Shown piece after piece: positions 22,280 through 33,889 of a stretch of 64,000 nucleotides of DNA (positions within the stretch are counted from its first letter, which is position 1; the number at the start of each line of letters is the position of its first letter). The notes under the pieces were generated by a model. The model saw only the letters and a list, made by a program, of their open reading frames with translations, made no database searches and was not told where the DNA came from. The stretch covers positions 111,871,307 through 111,935,306 of the forward strand of contig NC_057813.1 in NCBI RefSeq assembly GCF_018294505.1, in the 5' to 3' direction. The stretch comes from Triticum aestivum (Eukaryota > Streptophyta > Magnoliopsida > Poales > Poaceae). The translations under genes and the position numbers were made by a program.

Positions 22280-23029
22280 CTAAACGGGCGTGTCTGGTGG
22301 ATGACGAGGCTTCTCCACGTGTCTCACTGCCGGGATTAGTCGGAGATAGCGATGATGACCATCGCGAGGATTGTTGGCCACAATCCCGTTGGAGTGTGCT
22401 CCCAAAAGGTGACGAAGCACTTCTGGGGTCATCAAGACACCTTGGCCGCTGGTTGGAGCTAACCTCAGGGTCTCGATCGGGTGTCCAAACAGCACGACTG
22501 GGTTGTCGGCGTCGGACTCGGCTTCCCTGCTTGCCGGGGCTCGGCGAACCAGCTCTCCTCGAGCTGCGATCAGATCAATAGTGATTTGATCAAACAATGC
22601 CTCTAGTGCACTTACATAGCGCACTAGGTGCAACAATGAGGGATCTGTCTCATGATCTCCGTTGGCAACTTCGGGTGGTCTACCATACCCTTCACGCCTG
22701 GGGTAGTAGTAGAACGAGCGACAGTTAACTCTGTGCGACAACTGCCGAAGTTGAACTATAGCCTCTCGAGCAGCTAGCTGGATGGCTTGTGGCTCGAAGG
22801 AAGTTGTTCTTCTGGTGAACCTGTAGGGGCGTTCTGGAGATAGACCCCTACCGTAGATGTGCACAGTGGCCCAAAATTGACGGCTCTCACCGCCCATGGG
22901 TCCTTGGTACACAACATATTCTGGAGGCTCTTCTAACGCATAGGCACGACGGGTGAGGTTTGCGAGTATGGTCACAAAACCTCCAAGGTTGGTGGCTGTG
23001 GTCTCGTTGTGCACTACGGGGCCTGGCAT
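22280..23029 (-). CDS. LARD ORF1: 249-aa protein with dsRNA-binding-like domain
   Basis: An intact ORF in the gag position, about 290 bp after the primer-binding site, from ATG 23029 (MPGPVVHNETTATNLGGFVT). Residues about 15-100 follow the dsRBD order alpha-beta-beta-beta-alpha. A hydrophobic helix (FVTILANL) leads to PEYVVYQGP (the Pro-x-Tyr and first strand), then RQFWATVHIYG (second strand), then a YRF strand. A last helix, QAIQLAAREAIVQLRQL, resembles the A-x-x-x-A-A-x-x-A-I-x-x-L pattern. The usual Lys-Lys-x-Ala-Lys is missing. The C-terminal half (FYYYPRREGYG; PSLLHLVRYVSALEALFDQI) is helical and of unknown role. No catalytic motif is visible. Identity as dsRBD is inferred by eye. Confidence 0.65.
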   Translation of the reverse strand: MPGPVVHNETTATNLGGFVTILANLTRRAYALEEPPEYVVYQGPMGGESRQFWATVHIYGRGLSPERPYRFTRRTTSFEPQAIQLAAREAIVQLRQLSHRVNCRSFYYYPRREGYGRPPEVANGDHETDPSLLHLVRYVSALEALFDQITIDLIAARGELVRRAPASREAESDADNPVVLFGHPIETLRLAPTSGQGVLMTPEVLRHLLGAHSNGIVANNPRDGHHRYLRLIPAVRHVEKPRHPPDTPV

Positions 23030-23320
23030 TATGGCTCGGCTTGGGTTAGAGGCTGTGTTGGGTTGGGGCTAGCGTGCCCTTTTTATAGAAAAAGGGGACG
23101 GAGTCTTCCTTCGCACGCTTGTGAAGGAGACATCTTGAGTGCTGGTCACTGGCGCGTGATCGACAGGCTAGGTTGATAGGTTGGGCACCGACTGCCAAAA
23201 GTGTCGGGGTCACTGTGTGGCTATCTTGCATGAGAAGCTCGGCTGGGGTTTTGGTTAGGGTCTGTTAGGTTGGTTTGCCTAAGTTTTCCGACCTGGCTAA
23301 GATAGGATTAGCCAATGGTC

Positions 23321-23338
23321 AGCCTGGCTCTGATACCA
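23321..23338 (-). other. LARD primer-binding site, initiator Met-tRNA
   Basis: The minus strand reads TGGTATCAGAGCCAGGCT, four bases inside the 5' LTR. It is complementary to the 3' end of initiator methionine tRNA. Confidence 0.93.
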
Positions 23339-23891
23339 AGTCTGTGGGGACCGATTCTCCAGGTATTAATTCCCAGAAAATGGCCCTTGTGCTCATCAGC
23401 CCCAGGATAACTGTTAGCTCATGAGGCACCAACTTGATACAGAAATTCCAAGCAAATACAAAATATGTAGTATAAGACCATTCTGGTCCGTGAGTACAAC
23501 AGGTTTCTAGTGGTTGATGGCGGAAGCGGGTTGTAAATCATCAGTGTCTATGGGACTCCATTTCCCATGGGAACAGCTGACCAGGCTAGCTCCAATCTTT
23601 GCTAGGCTGCTATCACCGTTGCTTAGGTTCCCGGGCTGTCATCACGTCGCTTCTCTCCGTGCAAGAAATCTGGCCAAGACAATAGCCAGGGACAAGCCAG
23701 TGAGTACTTTGAATGTACTCGCAAACATAATGAACACGGGTATAATATAATAACGATGTGCTGAAAATATTTCATACTCATGACGTCAGTCACAAAAATA
23801 TAAATATAACTCTGATGCGTGTAAGCATGTTATATATGAATATGTAATATCATAGAAGTATATAAAAAGTAATGAAATAAACAACAAGCCT

Positions 23892-24239
23892 GCCACAGTC
23901 GGGCGTCTGAGCGACACCACATAAAGGGCTTTAAAAGAAATGCCACAGTCGGGCGTCTAAGCGACACCACATAAAGGGCTTTAAAAGAAATGCCACGGCC
24001 GGGCGTCTAAGCGACACCACATAAAGGACTTTAAAAGAAATGCCACAGTCGGGCGTCTGAGCGACACCACATAAAGGGCTTTAAAAGAAATGCCACAGTC
24101 GGGCGTCTGAGCGACACCACATAAAGGGCTTTAAAAGAAATGCCACAGTCGGGCGTCTAAGCGACACCACATAAAGGGCTTTAAAAGAAATGCCACAGTC
24201 GGGCGTCTGAGCGGCACCACATAAAGGGCTTTAAAAGAA
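23892..24239 (+). repeat. 50-bp minisatellite, 7 copies
   Basis: Units start at 23892, 23942, 23992, 24042, 24092, 24142 and 24192 (last one slightly short). They are the same unit as in the other LTR. Since the two LTRs are identical at insertion, the array has changed copy number afterwards in one of them. Confidence 0.95.
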
Positions 24240-26126
24240 TAACAATCATAGTGAATATCCAGGAGGTAGAATCGTCCCAGGGATATTCGATAATACCAAT
24301 AATATCATGGGTTAGTCCACAACAAAATAATAATCATCATCATCACATGTCACAAGTCGTGATACCAGTTCTGAATTAACAGTTTCACCTCCGAAGACCG
24401 ACACTCGACCCATCCCAGACTGTAATCCTTAACCATGGACACGGCTATTCGAATAGGTTTAATCTCTGCAGAGGGTGTACTCTTTACCCACGAGTAACGG
24501 ATTTCTTTAGTCCATCGGAACTAATTCCGTCTACGGTCTTTTTGTTGAAAACACACCTAACTTGCACACACCAGCTTAACTCACACGTGTCTGGAATCAC
24601 CCAAGACACATGTCAAGCAAACTCTAAGTGGGGAGGCTACAACCTCGCATAACATGGGATCGAATTTATATTGCGCGCTCTAAGGGGTGGCCTCCCCTCT
24701 CGGTCTCAACCGGAAACACCCATGCCCCCGGACCAGGTGGCCTGCCTACCAGCTACAACCGGTATCTTCCACCCTGGCCTCTCTGTACGGTGTGTGCTAG
24801 GAAGAGGTTGACAACTTACTGAACCGTACTCTACTTGTTGTAGAGACGAGTGGTAGTACGAAACAAGTATGGGGGTTACTGGAACAAGACTCGATCTATG
24901 GTCGACTCAGGAGGTTTAGGTATTCCCTGCATGATTAACATAACGAAAATACTTCAACCAACAGAGTCACCGCTCATATTACCTTACCATGCCATACCAG
25001 ACATAACCATCCCGACGGAGACCGGCGACAAACTCATGCCTACCCAAGGCAGAGGTTTTCCCGGGTTCCTGCATGTATGCAACAAGGCACATGAGAATGA
25101 TTATCATCACAAGTGTGATCATTTCCAACAGCATGGAAATCTCAAATATGCATCCATGCACATGATCATCTCACATGAAATAACAATTTCTCCAAAAGAG
25201 AGGTAGTGTGATAAATGTGTCAACGAACACTCAAAAATATCATGCCAGGGTTCAGAATGCTTGCCTTCAGGTCATGGGAAGGCAGGGTGCATTTCAAACT
25301 CTTGAAATACTTCTCCTCTCTTCAAAAATCCTATTTTAGAAATATAAATTAATTAACACACAAAAATAAAAACAGCACAAAATTTTGTTTGGAATTTTTT
25401 TCAATTAAATCTTAAAATTAACTAGATCAAATTTGAGAGAGGTAGGAAAAAGAATTAATTCATTTGGAGTTATATTTAAAAAGATAAAGCCAGTCAAAGA
25501 TTTGGTCAAAATCTGTTTTTAATAATAAACAGAAAAGAAAATGCTTCGGGCAGAATATGCCTTCAAAACGGGGAGACGTACTCGGGGTCTTTACGCTTCC
25601 ACTTAAACGCGTGGAGGCGGGGTTGGGTCACTGACAGTGGGTCCAGGGGGCCCACTGCTCAGGTTTGACCAGTCCCCACTCCCTCCTCTTCTCTGCCCGA
25701 GCAGAGGCGGGGCGTCCGGCGATCATCGCCGGAGAACGGTGTCTTTTCGCGGGCATCTAAGAGCAGGGATGGATCTGCCACTCCTAGGCGGTCCTTCCGG
25801 TGGTCGCAGGGTCGCCGGAGGTGGAGGGAGTCGCCGGCGGCGAGCTCCGCGGCGGAGGGGGATTCGGGAACAAAGTGATTTTTTGGGCTGCGGTGGTCTC
25901 CGACCAAAATTGGTCGAGGGGTTGTACTCGCGAGAGGGAGGGAGAGTTCTAGGTGGAGAGATTGGAGAGGGAGAGGCCCTGGTGGTGACGGAATCGACCG
26001 GGGCTTGGCGGCGACCGAACTGGCCGGACTCGGGGAAGAAGGCCATCCCCTCCTTGAATGCTGGCCAGGGTAGCTCTAGGAGGATCACTGGAGGTTGATC
26101 AAGGACTTGATTGAGCTCCGGGGCCC

Positions 26127-26134
26127 TTATATAG
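26127..26134 (-). promoter_or_regulatory. TATA box in LARD 5' LTR
   Basis: CTATATAA on the minus strand, identical in context to 19488-19495. Transcription from here would run through about 2.8 kb of LTR before reaching the primer-binding site, an unusually long R/U5. Confidence 0.6.
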
Positions 26135-27577
26135 GCGGTGGAGGTCGGTTCGAGGCGGCCGGCGATAAGGACGATGGTGAATCGCCTCCCTGTAGCGTCA
26201 GGGCGTCGTGGCGACGACGGTAGCTAGTCAACGGGCGAGGGGATAAGCTTGCGTTATTCACAGGGGCAGGTGGCGAGCCGGGGTGGCTTGGGCGGCGCTG
26301 GCCTGAGCAGGGCTGTCGGGCGGCCGTGGCGGCTAGTCCTTGGCTTGCCAAGGACGCGGCGAGGCTCTGCTTGGCGCGTTGCGGTGAGGGGGAGCATGTA
26401 GCGCGCAAGGGGACACGGCGTGCCAGCTGCGGTCGATCACGGGCTGGGGTGTGTGCGGGGCGTGACGCTGCGGCAAGGGCGCCGCTCGTGCAATACGCGC
26501 GCTCTGGGCGCGTCCAGTGCACGCACGGAAGGTGTTCGACCAATGCCGTGGCACGCTATAGGTCACAGGTGAGGTTGGCAAGCAACATAACTAGGCTAGT
26601 CATAGAGGGAGGCTCAAGGGACACGGTGGTTTGGTCAGGTTGTCATGTTCATAGTGTATACTTGAGATCATGCCAAATCAGTCCATGCACTCCAGGTGTT
26701 TGTCAAAATGCCAAAGGCACCTAGGCTATTCTTGGAGGGGCCAAATCTTCCAGATCAGTGTCTCCTTGGATGCACAAGAAGGTGGTGAGGTTAGTTGGTG
26801 AAAAGCACAAACTTGCTAGTGCAAGTTTTGCAGAACTTCAAATCTGGACAGGATGTGAGTGGCATTATTTCATGAACCAAAAATATGCCAATGGTTGCAT
26901 GCTCCTGGACTTAGGGGTTTAGCATGGAGGACTACAAGTAGGAGAAGGAATCTAGGGCCAAAGAGTAAGCAATAATAGGGATGTTGTACAAACCAGCATG
27001 ATGGACCAGAATGAAGATTTGGTTGATTCACTCAAAATTTTCAAAGAACATCCTTGGATCTTTGCATATAATGGAATCATATGCTGCTACTGACATCCCA
27101 TAATTTTGGTGGAAGCTAGAAACAAATATTTAAAAGGGTTGCAGTGCAAAAATGCCTACTGGACCAGAGAAGAAAAACATGTGTAATACTCAACATATGC
27201 AATGAAATAAATATATTAATGCACAAAAGTGATTTAGAGGCATCACAGGACATCTCCAAATTTTGGTGGAATTTTTAGTTAAATTTATCAAATGGTTGTA
27301 GTTCAAAAAGAGCTCCAAAACTCAAACAAGTCATTTTAATGATTAAAGCTCAGGGTGAACTAATTTAATAAATAAATCTACTGATTAAGAGATGATTTTT
27401 AATGAGAGGGCATATAAGTCCAATATGTTTGGAAGGATCCACTTGGGAAAAATAAATCCTTAATATTAAAAGAAAGGTTTTGAAATCAACAGAAATATTC
27501 TTGCAGGCAAAATTTTTAACTCTTGGCAAAATTTTAATAACTAAAACCTGGTTAAATTTTTGGGGTGTTACAACAAC

Positions 27578-28020
27578 TTCCGGAGCAAGTGGGTCATGAT
27601 GGATGCCAGATGTATCCACTCCCTATTGGCATTGCCAACGGTGCCACCCCAGTCCGACGAAGGGTGGTCTCACGCAAAGCTTACCGATGACAGGGCGAAG
27701 TTGGTGCTAGAGAGGATGAATGCCGACTTGAGGCCGGGCAATGTGAAGGCAGCGAAGCTGACAGGGGCCACGCTCCCGAGGGAGTTCCTGATGCAGCGGG
27801 TGGCTCCGCTTCAGGCGCTTTCGCGCCCGTTGTGGATGCTTGGGGGCGCGGATAACGATCTTCGCATGAACCCGGTGGCCTTGGCCGATGAGGATCTGGA
27901 TGTAGCTCTCCACCTCTTGGTTGAGGACAACCAGGAAGGTCTGGAGGGTGCTCCTGCCCCCCATTCCTCTATGATGACTGGAAACAGGTGGTGGATGCCA
28001 TGCCCACCTTTGATGGTCGG
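27578..28020 (+). pseudogene. O1 convergent gene, part 2
   Basis: After the LARD the same reading frame resumes: SKWVMMDARCIHSLLALP, then WSHAKLTDDRAKLVLERMNA, then QRVAPLQALSRPLWMLGG. The two flanks of the LARD join through the ACAAC target site without loss. It ends at the B insertion in the codons for a PTFDGR peptide; the matching continuation is at 43687. One small frame change occurs near 27960. The function is unknown; it is helical and charged. Confidence 0.7.
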
Positions 28021-28491
28021 TGAGGGAGTCCTGGATTAGGGCGTCCTCGGAAATCCGGACTATATGCTTATGCCGGACTGTTGGACTATGAAGATACAAG
28101 ATTGAAGACTTCATCCCGTGTCCGGGTGGGACTCTCCTTTGCGTGGAAGGCAAGCTTGGCAATTCGGATACGTAGATTACCTTCTATGTAACCGACTCTG
28201 TGTAACCCTATCCCCCTCCAGTGTCTATATAAACCAGAGGGTTTAGTCCATAGAACAAGTACAATCATAATCACTCGCTAGCTTATAGGGTTTAGCCTCT
28301 ACGACCTCGTGGTAGATCAACCCTTGTAATACTCATATCATCAAGATCAAACAAGCAGGAAGTAGGGTATTACCTCCATAGAGAGGGCCTGGACCTGGGT
28401 AAACATCGTGTCCCCCGCGTCCTGTTACCATTAGCCTTAGATGCACAGTTCGGGACCCCCTACCCGAGATCCGCCGGTTTTGACACCGACA
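28021..28491 (+). repeat. B 5' LTR, 471 bp
   Basis: TGAGGGAGTCCTGGATTAGG to TTTTGACACCGACA, with a TATA box near 28224-28233. The primer-binding site TTGATGCTTTCATTGAGAG follows. Confidence 0.95.
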
Positions 28492-28538
28492 TTGATGCTT
28501 TCATTGAGAGTTCCACTATGCCTTCACGGTAAGGCTTG

Positions 28539-29496
28539 ATGGCTCCTTCAATCATCCACAACGACATGACCCAAGATGAGGTTTTCCTCCCCGGACAGAT
28601 CTTCGTATTCGGCGGCTTCGCACTGCGGGCCAAATCACTTGGCCATCTGGAGCAGATCGATAGCTATGCCACTGGCCATCAGGTCAGGTTTGGAAGCCTG
28701 AACTACACTGCCGACGTCCGCGGGGACTTGATCTTCGACGGATTCGAGCCCATGGCAGGTGCGTCGTACAGTCACGATAAGCATGACCTAGATCTGCCAT
28801 CAGACTCTGGCCAGGAGATCGCGCTTGTAGCTGCTCCGGCTCCAAATCTGGAACAGATCGTGCCATCGGGGGACGGGTGGATAGACCCCGCCACAAAGGC
28901 CGCATACACATCGGCGATGGAGACGAACACAGGCTTTGCCTCTAGTGAGGCATGTGTCATCGGACCCTTGGACTCGTCTCCGGCCACAAGCTCCGAGCCA
29001 CGCGCATCCGTGCCCCTCAGATCTGACTGGGCACCGATCATGGATTTTACCTCCGCAGATATTTTTCAGCACTCGCCCTTGGTTGACGTGCTAACCTCGT
29101 TAAAGTCTCTCTCTCTCTATCAGGAGACCCTTGGCCGAACTATGTCCATCTTGAGTGGGAAACGGATGACGAAGAAATTCGTTAATCTTCGACATCGTCC
29201 CTTTTTCCATCAACTATCATGCACTGCTCGGACGAACCGCGTTTGCTCAATTCAACGCGGTGCCACATTATGCCTACCTTAAGCTCAAGATGCCCGGTCC
29301 GCGCGACGACATAACAGTTAATGGCAAGGCCGAACGCTCCCTCCGTGCCGAAGGGTACACCGTCGCTTTAACAGTAGATGCAAAGAGTGGCATCTTTCAA
29401 TCGAACCTTGAGTCGACGGCCAAGCTTCCGGATACCATGAAAGGAGTCCGAACTACTTCGCGGCAGGATAGCCTGGCTCGTCAGGAGCTCATGTAA
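28539..29496 (+). pseudogene. gag: B gag N-terminus fused to protease C-terminus by deletion
   Basis: The ATG at 28539 starts MAPSIIHNDMTQDEVFLPGQ. The gag N-terminal domain (FLPGQIFVFGGFALRAKSLG) and part of the acidic region are present up to about 29180. There the sequence jumps to the protease second half: IFDIVPFSINYHALLGRTAF, then FNAVPHYAYLKLKMPGPRDD, open until 29496. The gag core, zinc-binding motif and protease active site (about 2 kb in C) are deleted. This product cannot assemble particles or cleave. Confidence 0.85.
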
Positions 29497-30640
29497 ACAA
29501 TCCGGTAGTAGATGGAGGGAAAGCTAGGATAAGTCATGCAATGCGGCTTAACCGCTACATGGCACACCAACGTTTTTTGCAAATTCTTTCCAGGTCCACT
29601 TTTGTGCAGGCCAGGTATGGCAGCATGACGACCAGACCCATGAGGAGACGGACATACCAAGGAGGGCACCAGCTTGATCGCGTAAGGGAATCCTTATATA
29701 TACCCCTCGATGACCATCTGATTACAACCCGAATCCGCACACAGCCTTCCTCACCGGGTCTCAACAGGTTCCGAAGTCATATTTCTTTTTATCACATTTC
29801 TTGTATTTGTATGTGTCAACGTATTGTTTAATTACAACATGTGGATTTATATGACGCTTATTCGCTGTTGTTTCTTATGGACACTCTTTGTCAAATGGCA
29901 TCCGTACAATTCGATATGCCCTAATATGCCAGGGGCCTCGTTGCACCCATAATACGGCAGTAAAGTTCGAACACCTTCACGGTTGTTCGGCACCCCGAAC
30001 TTATAGCATTATATGCATCAGCTCTGAATCATGTCTTGGGTCAATAGTTCGGTTGCCCGGCTCCTGTGCTTGCTATCCTATGTTCCGCTATATCGGCTAG
30101 GGTAGTAAAGGGACAACTAATGCAATTGTGTCCCGGTTCTTCCGGACGAGCGCCTCAGTAGAGAAAGCCGAAAACTGACTGTCATGATACGGTGAGAGCT
30201 GGTCAGCTGTTCGAGAGGTTGCAAAATCTTTAAGGATTTCTTCCGCACTATGCGATAACCAATCAGCGTGCGATGGATCGGCTTTTCTTTCGATCAGGTG
30301 CTTATAAAGCCCCTAGTGCGGTCTTCCGAACACTAGGGGCTGCGCCCACCTTCCTTTTGACAAACTCCTATGGTTAAGTGAGAGCGATAAAGCCTTATAG
30401 TCTGATTGCTTGGTTCGTTGCACTAAACACCTCCTTGAAGGACCCACAACTAGGATAAAAGAGTGCTCAGATTTATCCCGAACACCCCCATACTTCCTAC
30501 GTGGGGGCAGAAGCCGACGACTGGCCGACACTCAGGATTAATATATAAAACGGCCACACAGGATGTAAAACTTTCAAACAGCAGGCACCAAATAATAGAA
30601 ATGACATTGTTCAACATTACATAGGACAACATGAATGAAT
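29497..30640. other. B convergent intergenic region
   Basis: No gene. It contains the conserved block at about 30000-30211 (core 30153-30172, CTCAGTAGAGAAAGCCGAAA) and the hairpin CCCCCA-11nt-TGGGGG at 30483-30507. TATATATACCC at 29695-29704 is TATA-like but has no supporting context. Confidence 0.65.
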
Positions 30641-33600
30641 TTATGGGAATATAATGTCCTTGGTGCATTGCTCCGCCACAAGGCGGGATCCTTTCAGGAC
30701 GCTATCATAATATAATTCGGGCTTGCGGTGCTCCTTCCCCTCCAGCGGTCCGTCGGTCATCAGCTTTTCAGAATCCATCTTCGCCTAGTGCACCTTCGCG
30801 CGGGTGAAGGCCATTCGCGCACCCTCCATACAGACCGACCGCTTGATAACTTCAAGTCAAGGGCATGCACTCACAAGCCGCTTCACGAGCCCAAAGTAGC
30901 TGCTGGGAATTGGCTCGGCAGGCCACAACCGGATAATTAAATCCTTCATGGCTAGTTCGGCTGCCCTATGTAGTTCGATCAGCTGCTTCAGTTGATCAAC
31001 AAAGGGCACTGGATACTCAGGCGCCAAATACTGTGACCATAAGAGCTTCTCCGCAGTGCTCCTTTCTTCGGCTCGGTAAAATTCGGCGGCATCAGATATG
31101 CTGCATGGCAGCTCCGCAAATACCCCTGGAGCAATCCGAATTGAAATTAATATACGTGATTTTCTCCTTTCAAATATCTGCTTTGCATAGAAAAATCCTT
31201 ACCCGCCACGATCTTCCTCGCCTCCTGGATTTCCTGCAGGGCGCCATGGGCTTCCCACCGGGCATCGCATGCGGCTTGACGAGCCTTGGTGAGTTCGGAT
31301 TCTTTCTCCGTTAAACTCTGCTCCAAGGTCTCGCATTTCTGCACGGCCTCTTGGAGCTCTTGCTCAACTTCAATAAACCTGGCCTCGTGCTTTTTGCGAA
31401 GAGCCTGCTCTGCGGCTGCCTTCTTCTCGGCTTCGGCAACAGCCTTCTTAAGAGCCTCAACTTCGCCCGTCGCCCCTAGAGCACATCATAAACATATCTT
31501 CATCATACTAAATTATTAATTCATGCTGAATGCGAACAAGGTTTTTGCATACCTTGATTATCGTCTAACTGCTTCCTCACTCGGCCAAGTTCTTCTTCGG
31601 CCCGCTCCAGACTCTGCTTCAGTCCGAAGGCTTCCGCAGTATGAGAGGCGGCAGTCGCTACAGATGCCTGCTTAAAAAGAGAGAGAGAGAGGGAGAGATG
31701 CCATAAGGTAAGTCTCCTGCGAACATATACTTGATCCTCTGCCTGGCTATTTCTTTCGGCGAACAATGTATCAGGGTCTACTATCTATACTATTACACTC
31801 TTTGAAATCTCACAAAACATACCTCAAAGCCCGTTATAAGGCTGATGCAGGCTTCATTCAGCCTGCTCTCAGCGGACTGAATTTTCCCAATCACCGCACC
31901 CATAAGGGAACGGTGTTCTTCAACAATGGAGGCGCTCTTCAACGCCGTTGATAAGGTATTTGGCACCTCTGTGTGGGCGGAGGTTGCCGGAGCAACAGGC
32001 GTGCCCCCTTCTATCGAGGGAGGCTGCCTGCCTGATTCCGGAGCCGTGTCGGTCTCCGGAATTGTGTCCGGCTGGGGGCCAAATTCGAGATAGCCCCCGC
32101 CGTCGATGTCCATGGGAGCCTTTTTCCTGTGTGTCCGGCCGCCGAAGTTTGACCCCCTGACGCCCCCTTGACGGTATTTTCGCCCCCTCCTTGGCCTGGG
32201 TCCCTCTGGGATGATGCCTCGGTATCGCTCACGTGTTTTGAGGAGGGGCCTTCGGGGGTGTCCCGCTGTCCATGGCATCCGAGCCCAGTAAGTCCTCCGA
32301 TGAGGATTGTTCGGTGCGGGATCTTGCCGAACTTCAAAAATTCCGTGGCTCAATGATTAAAACGTCATATAATAGTGAGTCAGGATGCATGAACGTGTTC
32401 GGACTTTATATACTCACGAATTCACCAGGAGCTGGACCCCGGGATCCCACTCCAGGCTGCTATTGGTAGCGGTGGCAGATTTCTCCGGGATGGAAGTTTT
32501 TCCCTTCTTGGGTGATTCGGCCTCCAAGTGTGTGGAGGCCGTCCTTTTATTTTTTTCCCTCGCTGGGGAGGATGGGTTTTCCTCCTCTTCCTTGTCCTCC
32601 TTGGAGGAAGAGCGGGCCTCAGAGTTCTAGGATGCTGTGTCCGAAGTGCCTCGGCGATGACGGCTGCCCCTGGTCTCTTTAACCTCTTTCTCGGTTTTCT
32701 TCTTTGGCGCCTTGTAAGGCGCCGGGACCAGCATCTTCATCAGAAGTGGACCGGCTGGTTCTTCTGGTAGCGGGGCCAGATAGTAGATCCGCCCTGCCTT
32801 CTTTGTCCAGCCCTAAGAGAGTTGGGGGAAATACATTGAGCGTTTCCCTCGGATTATACAGATAAAAGCATATAACTTGCCAACATGCGACTTACCGGAC
32901 TTGTACGGCGGGATAGTTGATACCCGCGGTCCTCGGCTGAATCCGGCCACGATTTGCTGGACTTAAAAAGCACTTTCCAAATGTCTTCATGCGATGAGCC
33001 GAAGAACCTTAGAAGAGTCTGGTGCTTGGCCGGGTCAAATTCCCACAGATTGCAAACCCGGTGTCGACAAGGGAGAATTTGGCGGACTAACATCACCTGG
33101 ACTACATTGACAAGTTTAATATTCTTGTCTTCCATACCCTTGACACGCGTCTGGAGCACTGACAACTCGTTGGGCGAAGACCAGTTCGGACCCTTCTTGG
33201 GCCAGGACGTAAGCCGCAGTGGAGCTCCAGATCGGAATTCGGGAGCTGTGGCCCATTTTGTGTCGCATGCCTCAGTGACATAGAACCACTATTGTTGCCA
33301 CCCCTTGATGGAATCGTTGAAAGTACCAGATGGCCATATGGCATTGGGCATCTTGCTCACCATGGCCCCTCCGCACTCAGCGTGCTCGCCACTCACTACC
33401 TTGGGCTTCACATTGAAAATCTTCAGCCATAAGCCTAAGTGTGGCGAGATGCGGAGAAAGGCCTCACATACAACAATGAATGTCGATACATTGAGGAAGG
33501 AATTGGGGTATAGATCATGAAAATCGATCCTGTAGTAATACATAACACCGCGAACGAATGGGTGGAGGTGAAACCCTAGCTCTCGGACAAAGTGAGGAAG

Positions 33601-33759
33601 GAATACAACCCTCTCATGGGGTTCCAGAGTAGGGATGATCTGTCCTGCCGTCGGGAGACGATGGCTGATTTTCTTGTTCAGATAACCGGCCTCCCGGAGT
33701 TTCTTGATATCCTTCTCCCGGACGGTAGAGGCCATCCACTTGCGTCCCGCTCCGGACAT
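30641..33759 (-). pseudogene. B convergent gene, five exons, degenerate
   Basis: Inferred exons (minus): 33759-32896, 32812-32418, 32331-31823, 31667-31553, 31475-30641. Donors are GTAAGT, GTGAGT, GTATGT and GTATGC; acceptors TTAG, AAG, CAG and TAG. The exon count and the 115-nt fourth exon match A. Exon 1 (MSGAGRKWMASTVREKDIKK) has FVRGVMYYYRIDFHDLYPNS and FIVVCEAFLRISPHLGLWLK. A TAG follows WQQ where A has GAG. Exon 3 is frameshifted. Exon 5 encodes a coiled coil (EALKKAVAEAEKKAAAEQAL) and a C-terminal part with LLWSQYLAPEYPVPF and GARMAF. It has stops. The role is unknown. Confidence 0.75.
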
Positions 33760-33870
33760 GCTTGAATGACTTTACGGAAAGGGTGAGAGCTTGGGCGCTA
33801 GAGCTCGAGCGAGAGAATGGATGAGCAGAGGAGGAAGAAGGCGTGGGTGAAAAAGGGGAATCCTTATCTC

Positions 33871-33880
33871 TTTTTAAAGG
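33871..33880 (-). promoter_or_regulatory. TATA-like box of B convergent gene
   Basis: The minus strand reads CCTTTAAAAA about 112-121 bp before the ATG at 33759, equivalent to the A and C boxes. Confidence 0.4.
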
Positions 33881-33889
33881 CGATAGAAA

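Larger units (their letters stand above)
16946..27572 (-). mobile_element. LARD-like Gypsy derivative with long LTRs and dsRBD-like ORFs
   Basis: 10,627 bp with two LTRs of about 4 kb and only 2.4 kb between them, flanked by a perfect TSD, ACAAC (16941-16945 and 27573-27577). The initiator-Met primer-binding site is next to the right LTR and the polypurine tract next to the left one, so it is on the minus strand. It encodes no gag or pol, only a 249-codon ORF, its decayed paralogue and a short pol tail. The architecture matches large retrotransposon derivatives (LARDs) such as the Triticeae Sukkula. Whether it is that family I cannot say. It lies in the O1 convergent gene. Confidence 0.92.
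23343..27572 (-). repeat. LARD 5' LTR, 4230 bp
   Basis: TGTGGGGACCGATTCTCCAG to ...GGGGTGTTACA on the plus strand. It matches 16946-20931 except for scattered substitutions, three additional 50-bp units and a segment at about 24240-24355. The end at 27572 is followed by the TSD ACAAC. Confidence 0.93.
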
